From positions 496,001 to 560,000 of the forward strand of contig NZ_MAYG01000012.1 of assembly GCF_001684965.1 (NCBI RefSeq): 64,000 nt of DNA, given 5' to 3'. Shown here piece after piece: positions 7,408 to 16,687 of this stretch. The notes beneath the pieces are model-generated. The model worked only from the letters and a program-made list of their open reading frames with translations. It was not told the origin of the DNA and did not search any database. How positions within the stretch are numbered: position 1 is the first letter of the stretch; every line of letters starts with the position of its first letter. The translations under genes and the position numbers were made by a program. Source of the DNA: Chryseobacterium arthrosphaerae (GTDB lineage Bacteria; Bacteroidota; Bacteroidia; Flavobacteriales; Weeksellaceae).

Positions 7408-8406
7408 CTATTCTATAGTATGCTTATCCACACTCGTCACATTTTCCGGCGTCCATTCTACACGCTTGACGAAATCCTTTTCCCGGACCGGGCAGTCTTT
7501 AATCTGACATACCGGGCATGAGATAGGTTTACAGTCGTCCATATGGAAATTGAATTCGATATTTCTCTTGATGTTGTTGGCGAGGAGAAGGATTACCTTT
7601 TCCATTTCACCATGAGCATCCCGAAGATCATAATACCAGGGAAGAGTAATATGGGCATCAATATGAAGGTTGGCTCCAAACTGCTGGATCTTCATATTAT
7701 GCACATCAATCCATTCCGTATGTCTGTTTTCTTCCAGGATTCTGATGACCTGGTTGAGTATTTCCGGGTCCTGCTCATCCATAATACCGCTTAATGATTT
7801 ACGGACGATCTTATACCCTACAAAAATAATATAAAGCCCGAAAACGAGAGCAACCACCGAATCCAGCCAATAGATTTTAGTAAAATAAACGACCACTAAA
7901 CTGCCTACCACACCAAGGGTGGTAATGGTATCAGACTGTAGGTGTTTTCCGGAGGAAATAAGCACCAGAGAGTTTTCTTTTTCTCCTTTTTTTATGGAAA
8001 TATAGCCCAATAAATAGTTGATGATTGCTGTAGCGGTAATGATCCATATCCCCAGGTCTATTTTGCTTAGGGTTTTCCCAACGATAAGGCTGTGGATCCC
8101 CTCGTAGATAATCATAATACCGGCAATAGCGATAAGTGCTCCTTCAATTCCCGAAGTAACGAATTCTACTTTTCCGTGGCCGTAAGGATGGTCTTCATCT
8201 TTTGGTTTTGCTGCCAGATGAAGTGAATAAAGGCCCATGAATGCACTGATGACATTCACGATACTCTCCATGGCATCAGAAAATACAGCATCGGAATTGG
8301 TGAGTCTCCAGGCAATAATCTTTCCGATGAATAGAATGACTCCAAAGGCAGCGATGAGCTTTTGAAATCCTATTTTATCTTGATGGGTATTTTTCCGGGT
8401 GTTCAT
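7408..8406 (-). CDS. Cation diffusion facilitator family transporter
   Basis: A protein of 332 residues with six predicted membrane helices. Family marks are DAMESIVNV in helix 2, HPYGHGKVE in the cytosolic loop and the HLQSD (HxxxD) motif in helix 5, which binds the transported divalent metal (Zn, Fe, Mn or Co). A cytosolic ferredoxin-like C-terminal domain follows, with a Cys-rich end (CKPISCPVCQIKDCPV, four Cys) that could sense or bind metal. CDF proteins exchange metal for protons to export it. It is downstream of asd on the same strand, but a strong terminator lies between them. Metal specificity cannot be read from sequence. Confidence 0.9.
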   Translation of the reverse strand: MNTRKNTHQDKIGFQKLIAAFGVILFIGKIIAWRLTNSDAVFSDAMESIVNVISAFMGLYSLHLAAKPKDEDHPYGHGKVEFVTSGIEGALIAIAGIMIIYEGIHSLIVGKTLSKIDLGIWIITATAIINYLLGYISIKKGEKENSLVLISSGKHLQSDTITTLGVVGSLVVVYFTKIYWLDSVVALVFGLYIIFVGYKIVRKSLSGIMDEQDPEILNQVIRILEENRHTEWIDVHNMKIQQFGANLHIDAHITLPWYYDLRDAHGEMEKVILLLANNIKRNIEFNFHMDDCKPISCPVCQIKDCPVREKDFVKRVEWTPENVTSVDKHTIE

Positions 8407-8419
8407 ATGTCAGTTTGAT

Positions 8420-8449
8420 AAAAAAAAGAATCTCAATTTTGAGACTCTT
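8420..8449 (-). terminator. Terminator of asd
   Basis: On the minus strand AGAGTCTCAA and TTGAGATTCT pair (10 bp, one G-T) and are followed by eight T. It lies 14 bases after the asd stop, directly before the transporter gene. Confidence 0.85.
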
Positions 8450-8463
8450 TTTATTTTGTTAGT

Positions 8464-9456
8464 TTATACTAAGTTGTTTGCTACAAGGTATTCTGCAATT
8501 TGTACAGCGTTGGTTGCTGCTCCTTTCCTCAGGTTGTCTGCTACGATCCAGAGGTTGAGCGTTTTCGGCTGCGACAGGTCCCGTCTGATTCTTCCTACAA
8601 ATACTTCATCTTTTCCTTCGGAATACAGCGGCATAGGGTAGTGGTTGTTTTTCACATCATCCATTACGATTACTCCCGGAGTTTCAGATAAGATTTTTCT
8701 TACTTCATCCAGTTCGAATTCATTTTCAAATTCGATGTTTACACTTTCAGAGTGACCTCCCTGTACCGGAACTCTTACAGCGGTTGCCGTCAGATTGAAG
8801 GTATCGTCCCCTAAAATTTTCTTAGGTTCTTTCATCAGTTTGATCTCTTCTTTGGTGTAATCGTCATCAGCAAATACATCGCAGTGTGGCAATGCATTTT
8901 TGAAGATCTGATAAGGATATACCTTTGCAGTGGAATCATCGCCGCTGATCTCAGAATTCAACTGATCTACAGCTGCCTTACCTGTTCCTGTTACAGACTG
9001 GTAAGTAGAAACAATAACTCTTTTTAAATCATATTTTTTGTTCAAAGGCCCTAAGACCATTACCAACTGAATGGTAGAACAGTTCGGATTTGCGATGATC
9101 TTGTCTTCTTTGGTCAATACATCGGCATTGATCTCAGGAACTACTAATTTTTTGTCAGGATCCATTCTCCATGCAGAAGAATTATCGATCACTGTTACTC
9201 CTGCTTCTGCAAATAAAGGGGCAAATTCAAGAGAAGTAGAACCTCCGGCAGAGAAAATAGCAATATCCGGTTTGGCAGCTATAGCGTCCTTCATGCTTAC
9301 AATCGTAAATTCCTTCTGTTTATACTTCACCTTCTTACCTACAGATTTTTCGGATGCTACCGGAATTAATTCTGTTACAGGGAAGTTTCTCTCCTCCAAA
9401 ACTTTCAGCATAACTTGTCCAACCATTCCTGTTGAACCTACTACAGCTACTTTCAT
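8464..9456 (-). CDS. asd: Aspartate-semialdehyde dehydrogenase
   Basis: A protein of 330 residues, normal length. It has the NADP-binding loop GSTGMVG (7-13), the catalytic Cys126 in NPNCSTIQ, and RVPVQGGHSE with the catalytic His. It reduces L-4-aspartyl phosphate to aspartate semialdehyde, the branch point to lysine/diaminopimelate, threonine and methionine. It is cytosolic and single-copy here. No other amino-acid genes are adjacent, and its own terminator suggests a monocistronic unit. Confidence 0.96.
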   Translation of the reverse strand: MKVAVVGSTGMVGQVMLKVLEERNFPVTELIPVASEKSVGKKVKYKQKEFTIVSMKDAIAAKPDIAIFSAGGSTSLEFAPLFAEAGVTVIDNSSAWRMDPDKKLVVPEINADVLTKEDKIIANPNCSTIQLVMVLGPLNKKYDLKRVIVSTYQSVTGTGKAAVDQLNSEISGDDSTAKVYPYQIFKNALPHCDVFADDDYTKEEIKLMKEPKKILGDDTFNLTATAVRVPVQGGHSESVNIEFENEFELDEVRKILSETPGVIVMDDVKNNHYPMPLYSEGKDEVFVGRIRRDLSQPKTLNLWIVADNLRKGAATNAVQIAEYLVANNLV

Positions 9457-9527
9457 TGATTAAATTAAAATTTTAAGATTAAACTATTTATAAATTATAA
9501 CGCATAATGTATAATTTCTTTCTGGTT

Positions 9528-9959
9528 TTATGCCCCGAAGACTCTCGTCCAAGGGAATGCGAATGCAAATAAACCTACTGCGATCAGCCCCATGATCACT
9601 ACCCCTAAAGAGATTGTGTCATTGGATTTTACTTTTTTATTGACAATGGTCATCAGTACTGCTGCAATAAGCATAGAGAATGGATGTTCAACATATTGGA
9701 ATCTCAATGCCGCATTTTTCATTACTTCTCCCATGTTTAATCCTTTGGTAAAATTAGTGATCAACATGATGATTCCTATTAAAAACTGAACGTGAAAGAA
9801 GATCATTGTGAATAATGTGGTCTTCTTTAAAAACTTGTTCACTTTTCCGCTGAAGCCGAACATGGTAGCTAAAAGTGCAATGATAAACAGCGCTACCAAA
9901 AGAAGTTCAAGATACCCGAATCCTTTGTGGGCATTAAGCAAAATCTTGTAAAAATCCAT
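9528..9959 (-). CDS. Conserved four-helix membrane protein of unknown function
   Basis: A protein of 143 residues with four hydrophobic helices. His residues sit at the start of helix 1 (NAHKGFGY), in helix 2 (IFFHVQF) and before helix 3 (VEHPFSM). Membrane His in such positions can bind heme, so a small cytochrome b-like protein is possible, but no standard motif proves it. It has its own short transcript with a perfect -7 element 19 bases before the ATG. I do not recognise a named family. Confidence 0.7.
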   Translation of the reverse strand: MDFYKILLNAHKGFGYLELLLVALFIIALLATMFGFSGKVNKFLKKTTLFTMIFFHVQFLIGIIMLITNFTKGLNMGEVMKNAALRFQYVEHPFSMLIAAVLMTIVNKKVKSNDTISLGVVIMGLIAVGLFAFAFPWTRVFGA

Positions 9960-9978
9960 AATCTATTTTTTTTGTACA

Positions 9979-9986
9979 CAAAGATA
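9979..9986 (-). promoter_or_regulatory. -7 promoter element before the four-helix membrane protein
   Basis: TATCTTTG on the minus strand, an exact TAnnTTTG match, 19 bases before the ATG and directly after the terminator of the upstream receptor gene. Confidence 0.55.
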
Positions 9987-9991
9987 ACAAA

Positions 9992-10014
9992 AATCCCGGC
10001 TCAAAGCCGGGATT
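9992..10014 (-). terminator. Terminator of the TonB-dependent receptor gene
   Basis: A perfect 10-bp stem (AATCCCGGCT/AGCCGGGATT, 3-base loop) followed on the minus strand by TTTGTTATC. Confidence 0.85.
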
Positions 10015-10043
10015 GATATTGAGAAAATCTAATATTGTGATAA

Positions 10044-12605
10044 TTAGAAGTTGAATGATAAGGTTGTAGACCAAGTTCTTCCGAATCCGAAGAATACTCT
10101 GTTTCCGTCAGCGATACCTTTGTAAGTTCTTCCTGCTTCCAGGTAAGTTTTACCGTTATCCGGATCTTTAGTGTCTTTGATTTTATCAGTTGCCTTGATG
10201 TTCGTTACACCATCCTGGATGTAAGTAGTATCAAACAGGTTGTTTACGTTAACTCCAAGTGTGAAATACTGATTTGGGTTCTTAAGTTTAATTTTATAAG
10301 ACGCACCAATGTTGAACAGGTTGAAATCCGGTAATTTTAAAGCTTCATTACCTGGCGTCATAAAGTCAGTCATATTCATTGCAGAATAGATTTTTCCAAC
10401 ATATTGCCAGTTACCATACACTCTTAAATCTGTAACAGGAGTTACTGTAAATCCTAATGATGATGTCATCTGCGGAATACTGTTGTTGGTACCTCCTACT
10501 TTTACTTTATCTAAATAAAGAGTTGATGTATTAGATCCGTTCGTTGCAATTGGAGTGTTGTCATCCTGGAAGTTAGATCCTGATGCATTTCCTTTGTATT
10601 GGTAATCTCCCCAAGAGAACATCCCTTGTAATTCTAAGAATTTGTTTAATCTGTATGTTGCTTCAGCTTCTACCCCCTGGTGAAGTTGGGTAATTCCACT
10701 GATTTCTGAGTAACCTCTGACGTTGTTATCGAAAATTACACTTCCTCTTCTGTACCATCTGTCTTTCCACTCAGTTCTGTATAAGTTAACTTTTGCGTTG
10801 AAGTTAGATGTTTTGAATCCATACCCTAATTCTACAGAGAAGATTTTCTCATTGGTTAAGTTAGGGTTTACAACCTGCTGGTTACTTGGATATACGGAGT
10901 TCATCAAAGGCTGCTTGCTATAGTACCCAACATTGGCAAATACGTTATGGTTATTGTTGATGTTATAGTTAGCACCCCCTTTAATATTGAATCCAAATAG
11001 GTTTTTAAATCCTGTTTTTCTTTCAACAGTCTGACCTTGCTGAGTTGATCCTGGTTTTACAAAGTCATCAATTCTCTGATATGCCTGGTTGGATACGGAT
11101 CCCTGTACATACGCAGTTAATTTCTCAGTAGAATATTCTACCTGTCCGAAACCACTGTACCAAAGTACTTCACCATCATTACTGAATGAAACTCTGTCTT
11201 CCATTGGTGCATTGGAGCCACCGAAAGGATTCCAGTTCAGCTTTTGATAATCATAAGTGTTACGAACAATATTATTTGTTGGAAGGTTTTTGTTGGACCC
11301 ATCTGTGTAACCTGAAGCTCCATATAAATCAGAAAGTACCTGATAGTGGTATCCATAGTAGTATCTGTCATCAGTACCTACGGAGAAATTCCAGTTGTCA
11401 TTGATTTTGTGCTGGAAGTTCATCAAGATTCCGTACCAGTTGTGTGAGTTCACACTTGAAGTACGTACTAATGTGTTTCCTGCAATACCTACTGTAGGAG
11501 TTACAGCACCGTTTGCTGCAAAAATTGCATTATAATTATAATGTCCTTCTGCATCATAGAAGTCGGCCATTCCCTTGTTGTTAACTTTACCAAGGTTTCT
11601 GGCACCACCACCACGTCCGTTAGACATGTAGGCAACTGTACTTAAAGTAGATTTGTCACTGATTGTCCAGTCCCAGTTCAACATCATTACAGGCTTGGAA
11701 TAGTAGTTCATAGCATTAGCTATGTTCGTTCTTCTTCCATCTGCTGAAGTATAGTATCCGAAATCACTATTGTATGGTCTGTACGGAGAGCCATCGTGAT
11801 CAGGATTGTATTTGATATAGTTACCGATTGTTGGAGCATAAGATCTCTGATCGTGCCATTGCGGAGAAGAAGTCATCATAAACTGTAAGTTATGCTTCTT
11901 GCTTGGCTGATATCCTAATGCGAAGAAATAAGTATATGATTCGTAGTCTGTGTTCTGTACATAAGTAGCTCCTGCCTGTCTTGCCATCAAGAATGATGCA
12001 GCCCAACCGTTGTCAGATCTTCCGGTGTTGTAAGCAAAAGATGTTTTTAAGAAATCGTTATTACCGATACCTAATCTCACAGCTCCACCTTGCTTCATAT
12101 CAGCAGCTCTTGTAAGGAAGTTCATTGTACCTCCTACGGAAGCAATAGCCAGCTTAGAAGAACCAAGTCCTCTTTGTACCTGCATAGTACTTGTTACATC
12201 AGATAAACCTGTCCAGTTAGACATGTATACAGTACCTCCTTCCATGTCATTAACAGGCATACCGTTTACCATTACTGCAATGTTTCTGGATTCGAAACCA
12301 CGCATGGTAAGCTGGGAGTCTCCAAAACCACCTCCACCTTTTGTTGCATAAACAGAAGGAGTTGTGTTCAATAGTTCAACAAGCTCCTGGTTTCCTTGTC
12401 TTTCAAGAATTTGAGCTGCTTTGATTGTAGAGACTGCTACCGGTGTCTTTCTATCTTTAGCGATATCCGTTACACCTCTTAGGATTACCTCTTCAATGTC
12501 TTTAGACTTGGTTTTAACCGTGTCCTGAGTTTGTTGAGCATAATAGATACTAGCTGTAGATAAAGTAATTACTGCAGTCAGCATCGTTTTGTTGATTAAT
12601 TTCAT
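10044..12605 (-). CDS. TonB-dependent outer-membrane receptor
   Basis: A protein of 853 residues. A signal peptide ending near YYAQQ is followed by IEEVILRGV, the TonB-box-like start of Bacteroidetes receptors, then a plug domain (~50-165: ELLNTTPSVYATKGGGGFGDS, MRGFESRNIAVMVNGMPVND) and a large 22-strand barrel ending in STTLSFNF with a terminal Phe. It imports a scarce ligand across the outer membrane with TonB energy. The N-terminal carboxypeptidase-like domain of SusC proteins is absent and no SusD lies nearby, so it resembles siderophore or cofactor receptors more than glycan importers. The ligand is unknown. Confidence 0.93.
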   Translation of the reverse strand: MKLINKTMLTAVITLSTASIYYAQQTQDTVKTKSKDIEEVILRGVTDIAKDRKTPVAVSTIKAAQILERQGNQELVELLNTTPSVYATKGGGGFGDSQLTMRGFESRNIAVMVNGMPVNDMEGGTVYMSNWTGLSDVTSTMQVQRGLGSSKLAIASVGGTMNFLTRAADMKQGGAVRLGIGNNDFLKTSFAYNTGRSDNGWAASFLMARQAGATYVQNTDYESYTYFFALGYQPSKKHNLQFMMTSSPQWHDQRSYAPTIGNYIKYNPDHDGSPYRPYNSDFGYYTSADGRRTNIANAMNYYSKPVMMLNWDWTISDKSTLSTVAYMSNGRGGGARNLGKVNNKGMADFYDAEGHYNYNAIFAANGAVTPTVGIAGNTLVRTSSVNSHNWYGILMNFQHKINDNWNFSVGTDDRYYYGYHYQVLSDLYGASGYTDGSNKNLPTNNIVRNTYDYQKLNWNPFGGSNAPMEDRVSFSNDGEVLWYSGFGQVEYSTEKLTAYVQGSVSNQAYQRIDDFVKPGSTQQGQTVERKTGFKNLFGFNIKGGANYNINNNHNVFANVGYYSKQPLMNSVYPSNQQVVNPNLTNEKIFSVELGYGFKTSNFNAKVNLYRTEWKDRWYRRGSVIFDNNVRGYSEISGITQLHQGVEAEATYRLNKFLELQGMFSWGDYQYKGNASGSNFQDDNTPIATNGSNTSTLYLDKVKVGGTNNSIPQMTSSLGFTVTPVTDLRVYGNWQYVGKIYSAMNMTDFMTPGNEALKLPDFNLFNIGASYKIKLKNPNQYFTLGVNVNNLFDTTYIQDGVTNIKATDKIKDTKDPDNGKTYLEAGRTYKGIADGNRVFFGFGRTWSTTLSFNF

Positions 12606-12813
12606 AATCGTTAGTAATAATTAGATTTAATTTTCTGCAAAATTCGCAAAATATATTTTAACTATTATTAACTCAATGTTAATTTTTAATCAGTCTTAAT
12701 AATGTTAATCTTTTGATTGTCAGTAGAATGGGCAAAAATTGAATTTTTATATGAAAAAAGTCATGTTATTGAATTTTTAACAAAGTGGGGGTGTTTTTAT
12801 TAAAAATATAACG

Positions 12814-13674
12814 CTATTTCACTGCTTTGAGACTCAAATCAATATTCTCAGCCGAGTGCGTGAGGGCTCCTACAGAGATAAAGGTAACGCCTGTGGAAGC
12901 AATTTCTTTCAGCATGTCACGGGTAATTCCTCCTGAAGCTTCAGACTCACATGAGCCGTTGATCATCTCTACAGCCTGCTTCATCGTTTTTACATCCATA
13001 TTATCAAGCATGATTCTGTCTACTTTGGCTTTGATCGCTTCCTGAACTTCCTCAAGATTTCTTGTCTCAACTTCTATTTTTAACTTTTTCTTGGTCTTTT
13101 TAACATAGTCCTTTGCCATTTTTACAGCATTGGTAATGCTTCCGTTATAATCAATATGGTTATCTTTCAGCATGATCATATCGTAAAGGCCGTATCGGTG
13201 ATTGGTACCGCCTCCTATGGCCACCGCCCATTTTTCACAAACCCTGAAGTTCGGTGTGGTCTTTCTGGTATCCAAAAGCTTGGTCTTTGTGCCTACCAGT
13301 CTGGAATCCCAGTCATGGGTAAGGGTAGCAATTCCACTCATTCTCTGCATACAGTTGAGAACAAATCTTTCTGTAGACAGGATAGATCTGGCACTTCCGG
13401 TTACAATAAGGGCAATATCTCCCACTTTACAAGGGGTTCCGTCTTTGATGAAAACTTCAACCTTAAGATCTTTGTCAAAAGTTTTGAAAATAATTTCAGC
13501 CAGCTCCACACCTGCCAGGATACAGTCCTGTTTCACCAGAAGCTTAGCGCTTTGCAGCAAGTCTGCTGGAATCGTGGAAAGGGTAGAGTGATCACCATCC
13601 TGAATGTCTTCTTCCAAAGCATTTTTGATGAACTGTTTTAGAACTTTATCTGTAACGTAAGCCGGTCTTTTCAT
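12814..13674 (-). CDS. nadC: Nicotinate-nucleotide pyrophosphorylase (carboxylating)
   Basis: A protein of 286 residues when started at the ATG at 13674 (MKRPAYVTD); a longer frame to 13725 runs into the upstream gene and is unlikely. LLDTRKTTPNFR and the MLKDNHI / EVETRN segments form the quinolinate and phosphoribosyl pyrophosphate site. It converts quinolinate to nicotinate mononucleotide in de novo NAD synthesis. It starts 10 bases after a small unknown gene that follows nadB, so nadB-unknown-nadC form one minus-strand operon. nadA is not in the window. Confidence 0.96.
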   Translation of the reverse strand: MKRPAYVTDKVLKQFIKNALEEDIQDGDHSTLSTIPADLLQSAKLLVKQDCILAGVELAEIIFKTFDKDLKVEVFIKDGTPCKVGDIALIVTGSARSILSTERFVLNCMQRMSGIATLTHDWDSRLVGTKTKLLDTRKTTPNFRVCEKWAVAIGGGTNHRYGLYDMIMLKDNHIDYNGSITNAVKMAKDYVKKTKKKLKIEVETRNLEEVQEAIKAKVDRIMLDNMDVKTMKQAVEMINGSCESEASGGITRDMLKEIASTGVTFISVGALTHSAENIDLSLKAVK

Positions 13675-13684
13675 ATTTTTAATT

Positions 13685-14311
13685 TTAATAATAGTACGAT
13701 GATCTTTTTCCGAATAATAAATCATGAATGATGAATAACAAAATTACTTCATTTTCCTGAGCTTTTATTTTTTCGAATTCTATTTTATTCTTTATGCGGT
13801 TATGATCAGGATCAGTGCCTTCAAATTCTATGATGTATTTTCCGTGATTTCTTCCATATTCGGTTACCCCATCAATAAAATATTTCCAGTTGAGATCTTT
13901 CCAGTTGTATTCCCGGTTATGAAAGAAGAGTTTATCTTTATCAAACTGTAAAACAGGATATTGCGAATTGTGAATATAATTAAGCGTTAAGGGAAGTTGA
14001 TTGTCATTAATAATTTCATCCAGATCAAATTTATCTTTTCCGAAATAAAAGGGTTTTCCCAGTTCAATTATATTGCATAATAAATTAAGTGGCAGCGGAT
14101 GTTTGGCTCTCGAAACAATTGTTTTCTTTACATAATCATATATCTCTTTTGCCATCAATAAGAAAAACATTCCTGCTATGGAAAAGATGAAATGATCTTT
14201 AAGAGAGAACATTGAAAAAAGAAAAACCCCTCCTGAAAGCAAAAACATGAATATCCGTAAACCTTGAATAAGCGTCACAATCGTCAGAATTCTCAAACCG
14301 AATATTTCCAT
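13685..14311 (-). CDS. Unknown membrane-anchored protein between nadB and nadC
   Basis: A protein of 208 residues. The first ~60 residues hold two hydrophobic helices (IFMFLLSGGVFLFSMFSL and FIFSIAGMFFLLMAKEIYDY). The rest is a soluble, charged and aromatic domain ending LLFIIHDLLFGKRSS. It has the layout of a small bacterial PH-like membrane protein, but I recognise no family. The gaps to nadB (24 bases) and nadC (10 bases) suggest co-transcription with NAD synthesis. A link to NAD metabolism is only guilt by association. Confidence 0.7.
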   Translation of the reverse strand: MEIFGLRILTIVTLIQGLRIFMFLLSGGVFLFSMFSLKDHFIFSIAGMFFLLMAKEIYDYVKKTIVSRAKHPLPLNLLCNIIELGKPFYFGKDKFDLDEIINDNQLPLTLNYIHNSQYPVLQFDKDKLFFHNREYNWKDLNWKYFIDGVTEYGRNHGKYIIEFEGTDPDHNRIKNKIEFEKIKAQENEVILLFIIHDLLFGKRSSYYY

Positions 14312-14335
14312 TGCTTTCTGCTTTGAGTTTCTTTT

Positions 14336-15907
14336 TTATGCTAAATCTTTATTATAAAATGCCCCTTTGTTTTCCGTCATTTCCATAGACTGGGTAATGA
14401 TGAGGTGGGCAACAGTCGTAAGGTTTCTTAATTCTGACAGCTGTGGAGAAAGAATCGAGTAGTGGTAGATCTCATCTACTGCAGCTGCAATTTCCTGGTG
14501 TTTCTGCAATGCCATATTCAGACGTCTGTTGCTCCTTACAATTCCTACAAGATCACTCATCATTTCCTGAAGCTGTTTTCTGAGGTAGCTGATGATCACC
14601 ATTTCATCCATGATTTTCATGCCTTCTTCATTCCATTCAGGAACGGCTTTCAGATCATCAAAGTTGAAGCTGTTTTCATTCAGGAGTTCCACCGTTTTCA
14701 TGGCAGCATTGTGGCCGAAAACCAGACCTTCCAGCAGTGAATTTGAAGCCAGTCTGTTCGCGCCGTGCAGTCCGGAATTTGTACATTCCCCTACTGCAAA
14801 AAGATTTCTGATCGAAGACTGTCCGTCCCTGTCCACTTCAATACCACCCATCAGGTAATGGCAGGCAGGTACCACCGGAATTAACTGAGTGAAAGGATCA
14901 ATTCCTTCATCTCTGCATTTTTTATAAATATTCGGAAAGTGTTCCAGGAACTTTTCCTGATTCATATCACGGCAGTCCAGGCCTACATATTCGTCTCCAG
15001 TGATTTTCATTTCATTGTCAATCGCTCTGGCAACAATATCTCTGGAGGCCAGTTCTTCACGCTCATCATATTTCTGCATGAATTTTTCACCTCTTTTGGT
15101 TCTCAGTTTGGCACCGTCTCCCCGTACTGCCTCAGAAATCAGGAACAGCATTCCGTCAATCTTATTGTATAATGCAGTGGGATGGAACTGATAGTACTGC
15201 ATATTGGATACCTTTCCTTTGGCACGGGCCACGAAAGCAATTCCGTCTCCTGTGGCAATGGTAGGATTGGTCGTGTTTTTATAAACATGTCCGGCACCGC
15301 CTGTGGCAACCAACGTGATCTTGGACGTGATCTTTTTGATGGTTCTGGATTTTTCATCCAGAATATAAGCCCCGTAGCAATGGATATCGCCTTCGTTGAG
15401 TTCTTTACCCGGAACGTGGTGCTGGGTAATGATATCAATTACATAATGATGGTCAAGGATCTCAATATTCGGGCTGCTGTTGGCTGTTTCCAGTAAGGCT
15501 CTTTCAATTTCAAAACCTGTAATATCTTTATGATGAACGATTCTGTTTTCAGTATGGCCTCCTTCTCTTCCCAAAGCGAATTTACCGTTTTTCATATCGA
15601 ACTGGGCACCCCATTCTACGATTTCGTTAAATCTTGCAGGCGCTTCTTTCACTACCATTTCCACCACATCACGTTTGTTTTCACCATCTCCGGCACGCAT
15701 AGTGTCTTCAATATGTTTTTCGAAATTGTCGTTCTGGAAGTCGGTGACTACAGCGAGTCCGCCCTGTGCATATTTGGTATTGCTTTCGTCTTCATCAGAT
15801 TTTGTAACGATGATGATTTTGGCATCAGGGAGCTGTTCAGACACTTTAATGGCGTAGGAAAGTCCGGAAATGCCGGACCCGATTACTAGTACATCCGCTT
15901 TTATCAT
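14336..15907 (-). CDS. nadB: L-aspartate oxidase
   Basis: A protein of 523 residues. The FAD-binding Rossmann motif is VIGSGISGLSYA at the N-terminus; YAQGGLAVV, HHKDITG and the succinate dehydrogenase-like REGGHTENRIVHHKD region mark the active site, and GLHGANRLASNSLLEGLVF is the C-terminal FAD-binding signature. It oxidises L-aspartate to iminoaspartate, the first step of de novo NAD synthesis, acting with NadA. It is the first gene of the operon leading to nadC. Confidence 0.96.
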   Translation of the reverse strand: MIKADVLVIGSGISGLSYAIKVSEQLPDAKIIIVTKSDEDESNTKYAQGGLAVVTDFQNDNFEKHIEDTMRAGDGENKRDVVEMVVKEAPARFNEIVEWGAQFDMKNGKFALGREGGHTENRIVHHKDITGFEIERALLETANSSPNIEILDHHYVIDIITQHHVPGKELNEGDIHCYGAYILDEKSRTIKKITSKITLVATGGAGHVYKNTTNPTIATGDGIAFVARAKGKVSNMQYYQFHPTALYNKIDGMLFLISEAVRGDGAKLRTKRGEKFMQKYDEREELASRDIVARAIDNEMKITGDEYVGLDCRDMNQEKFLEHFPNIYKKCRDEGIDPFTQLIPVVPACHYLMGGIEVDRDGQSSIRNLFAVGECTNSGLHGANRLASNSLLEGLVFGHNAAMKTVELLNENSFNFDDLKAVPEWNEEGMKIMDEMVIISYLRKQLQEMMSDLVGIVRSNRRLNMALQKHQEIAAAVDEIYHYSILSPQLSELRNLTTVAHLIITQSMEMTENKGAFYNKDLA

Positions 15908-15937
15908 ATGCTTACTTTAGGTACAATCGTTTAAATA

Positions 15938-16564
15938 TTAAATAAATTTAAACAATTTTTCGTTTGGTTTTCTTACTTTTTTCATGTGTTGGAAAGGATC
16001 TTCCTCAGAACGGTAGCCTAAAGCGAGGGTAACGGTTACTTTTTCTGTATCGGGGTTGATGTTCAGAATTTCTTCTATTACATCCTGCCGGAAGCCTTCC
16101 ATAGGGCATGAGTCTATATTTTCGATCGCAGCAGCATACATGAGATTGGCCAATACGATATAAGACTGTTTTTCTGCCCAGTTGAAAATTTCATCCTGTG
16201 TTTTCTGATTAATGTGCTGATTGATGCTGTTTCTGAAAGGATCAAGTTTTTCAATAGGAGTTTCCCGTACTTCAGAAATATGATTAAAATACCCACGGAT
16301 ATAGTTGTCTTCAATACTTTTTTTTGAAATGATAACAATAAGATGGGAGCAGGTAGATATCTGGGAAGGGTTATAAAAAGCCGGAATCAGTTTCTGCTTC
16401 ATTTCCTCACTCTCTACAACGATCATTTTGTAGGGCTGAAGTCCCAGAGAACTGGCAGACAGTTTTCCTGACTCAAGAATGTTGTGAAGAGTTTCCTGAG
16501 GAATGATTTGATTATTAAATTTTTTCACAGAATATCTTCTGCTTAAAGCTTCCAAATAATTCAT
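15938..16564 (-). CDS. Nitroreductase-family NAD(P)H-dependent oxidoreductase
   Basis: A protein of 208 residues. MNYLEALSRRYSVKKFN is the FMN-binding start of the family, SASSLGLQPYKMIVVES follows, and TLALGYRSEEDP forms the C-terminal FMN contact. Such FMN enzymes reduce nitro-compounds, quinones or flavins; the natural substrate is unknown. The layout is closest to the NfsB/DrgA-like group. A perfect TAnnTTTG ends 4 bases before the ATG, so its mRNA is probably leaderless. It precedes nadB by 30 bases, so partial co-transcription is possible. Confidence 0.9.
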   Translation of the reverse strand: MNYLEALSRRYSVKKFNNQIIPQETLHNILESGKLSASSLGLQPYKMIVVESEEMKQKLIPAFYNPSQISTCSHLIVIISKKSIEDNYIRGYFNHISEVRETPIEKLDPFRNSINQHINQKTQDEIFNWAEKQSYIVLANLMYAAAIENIDSCPMEGFRQDVIEEILNINPDTEKVTVTLALGYRSEEDPFQHMKKVRKPNEKLFKFI

Positions 16565-16568
16565 AGCA

Positions 16569-16576
16569 CAAATTTA
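16569..16576 (-). promoter_or_regulatory. -7 element 4 bases before the nitroreductase ATG
   Basis: TAAATTTG on the minus strand, exact match. The 4-base gap to the ATG puts the transcription start at or near the start codon. Confidence 0.5.
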
Positions 16577-16632
16577 AGAATTGAATATGAATAAAGACTC
16601 TTTAAAATGAAATATCTCCCAGGGCTGAATAT

Positions 16633-16662
16633 AAAAAAATCACCCCGGCTGGCGGAGTGATT
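16633..16662 (-). terminator. Terminator of the first lectin/T9SS gene
   Basis: On the minus strand AATCACTCC pairs with GGGGTGATT (9 bp, one G-T pair) and is followed by seven T. Confidence 0.85.
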
Positions 16663-16687
16663 CTTTTGATGAGGATGGAATGTGTAA

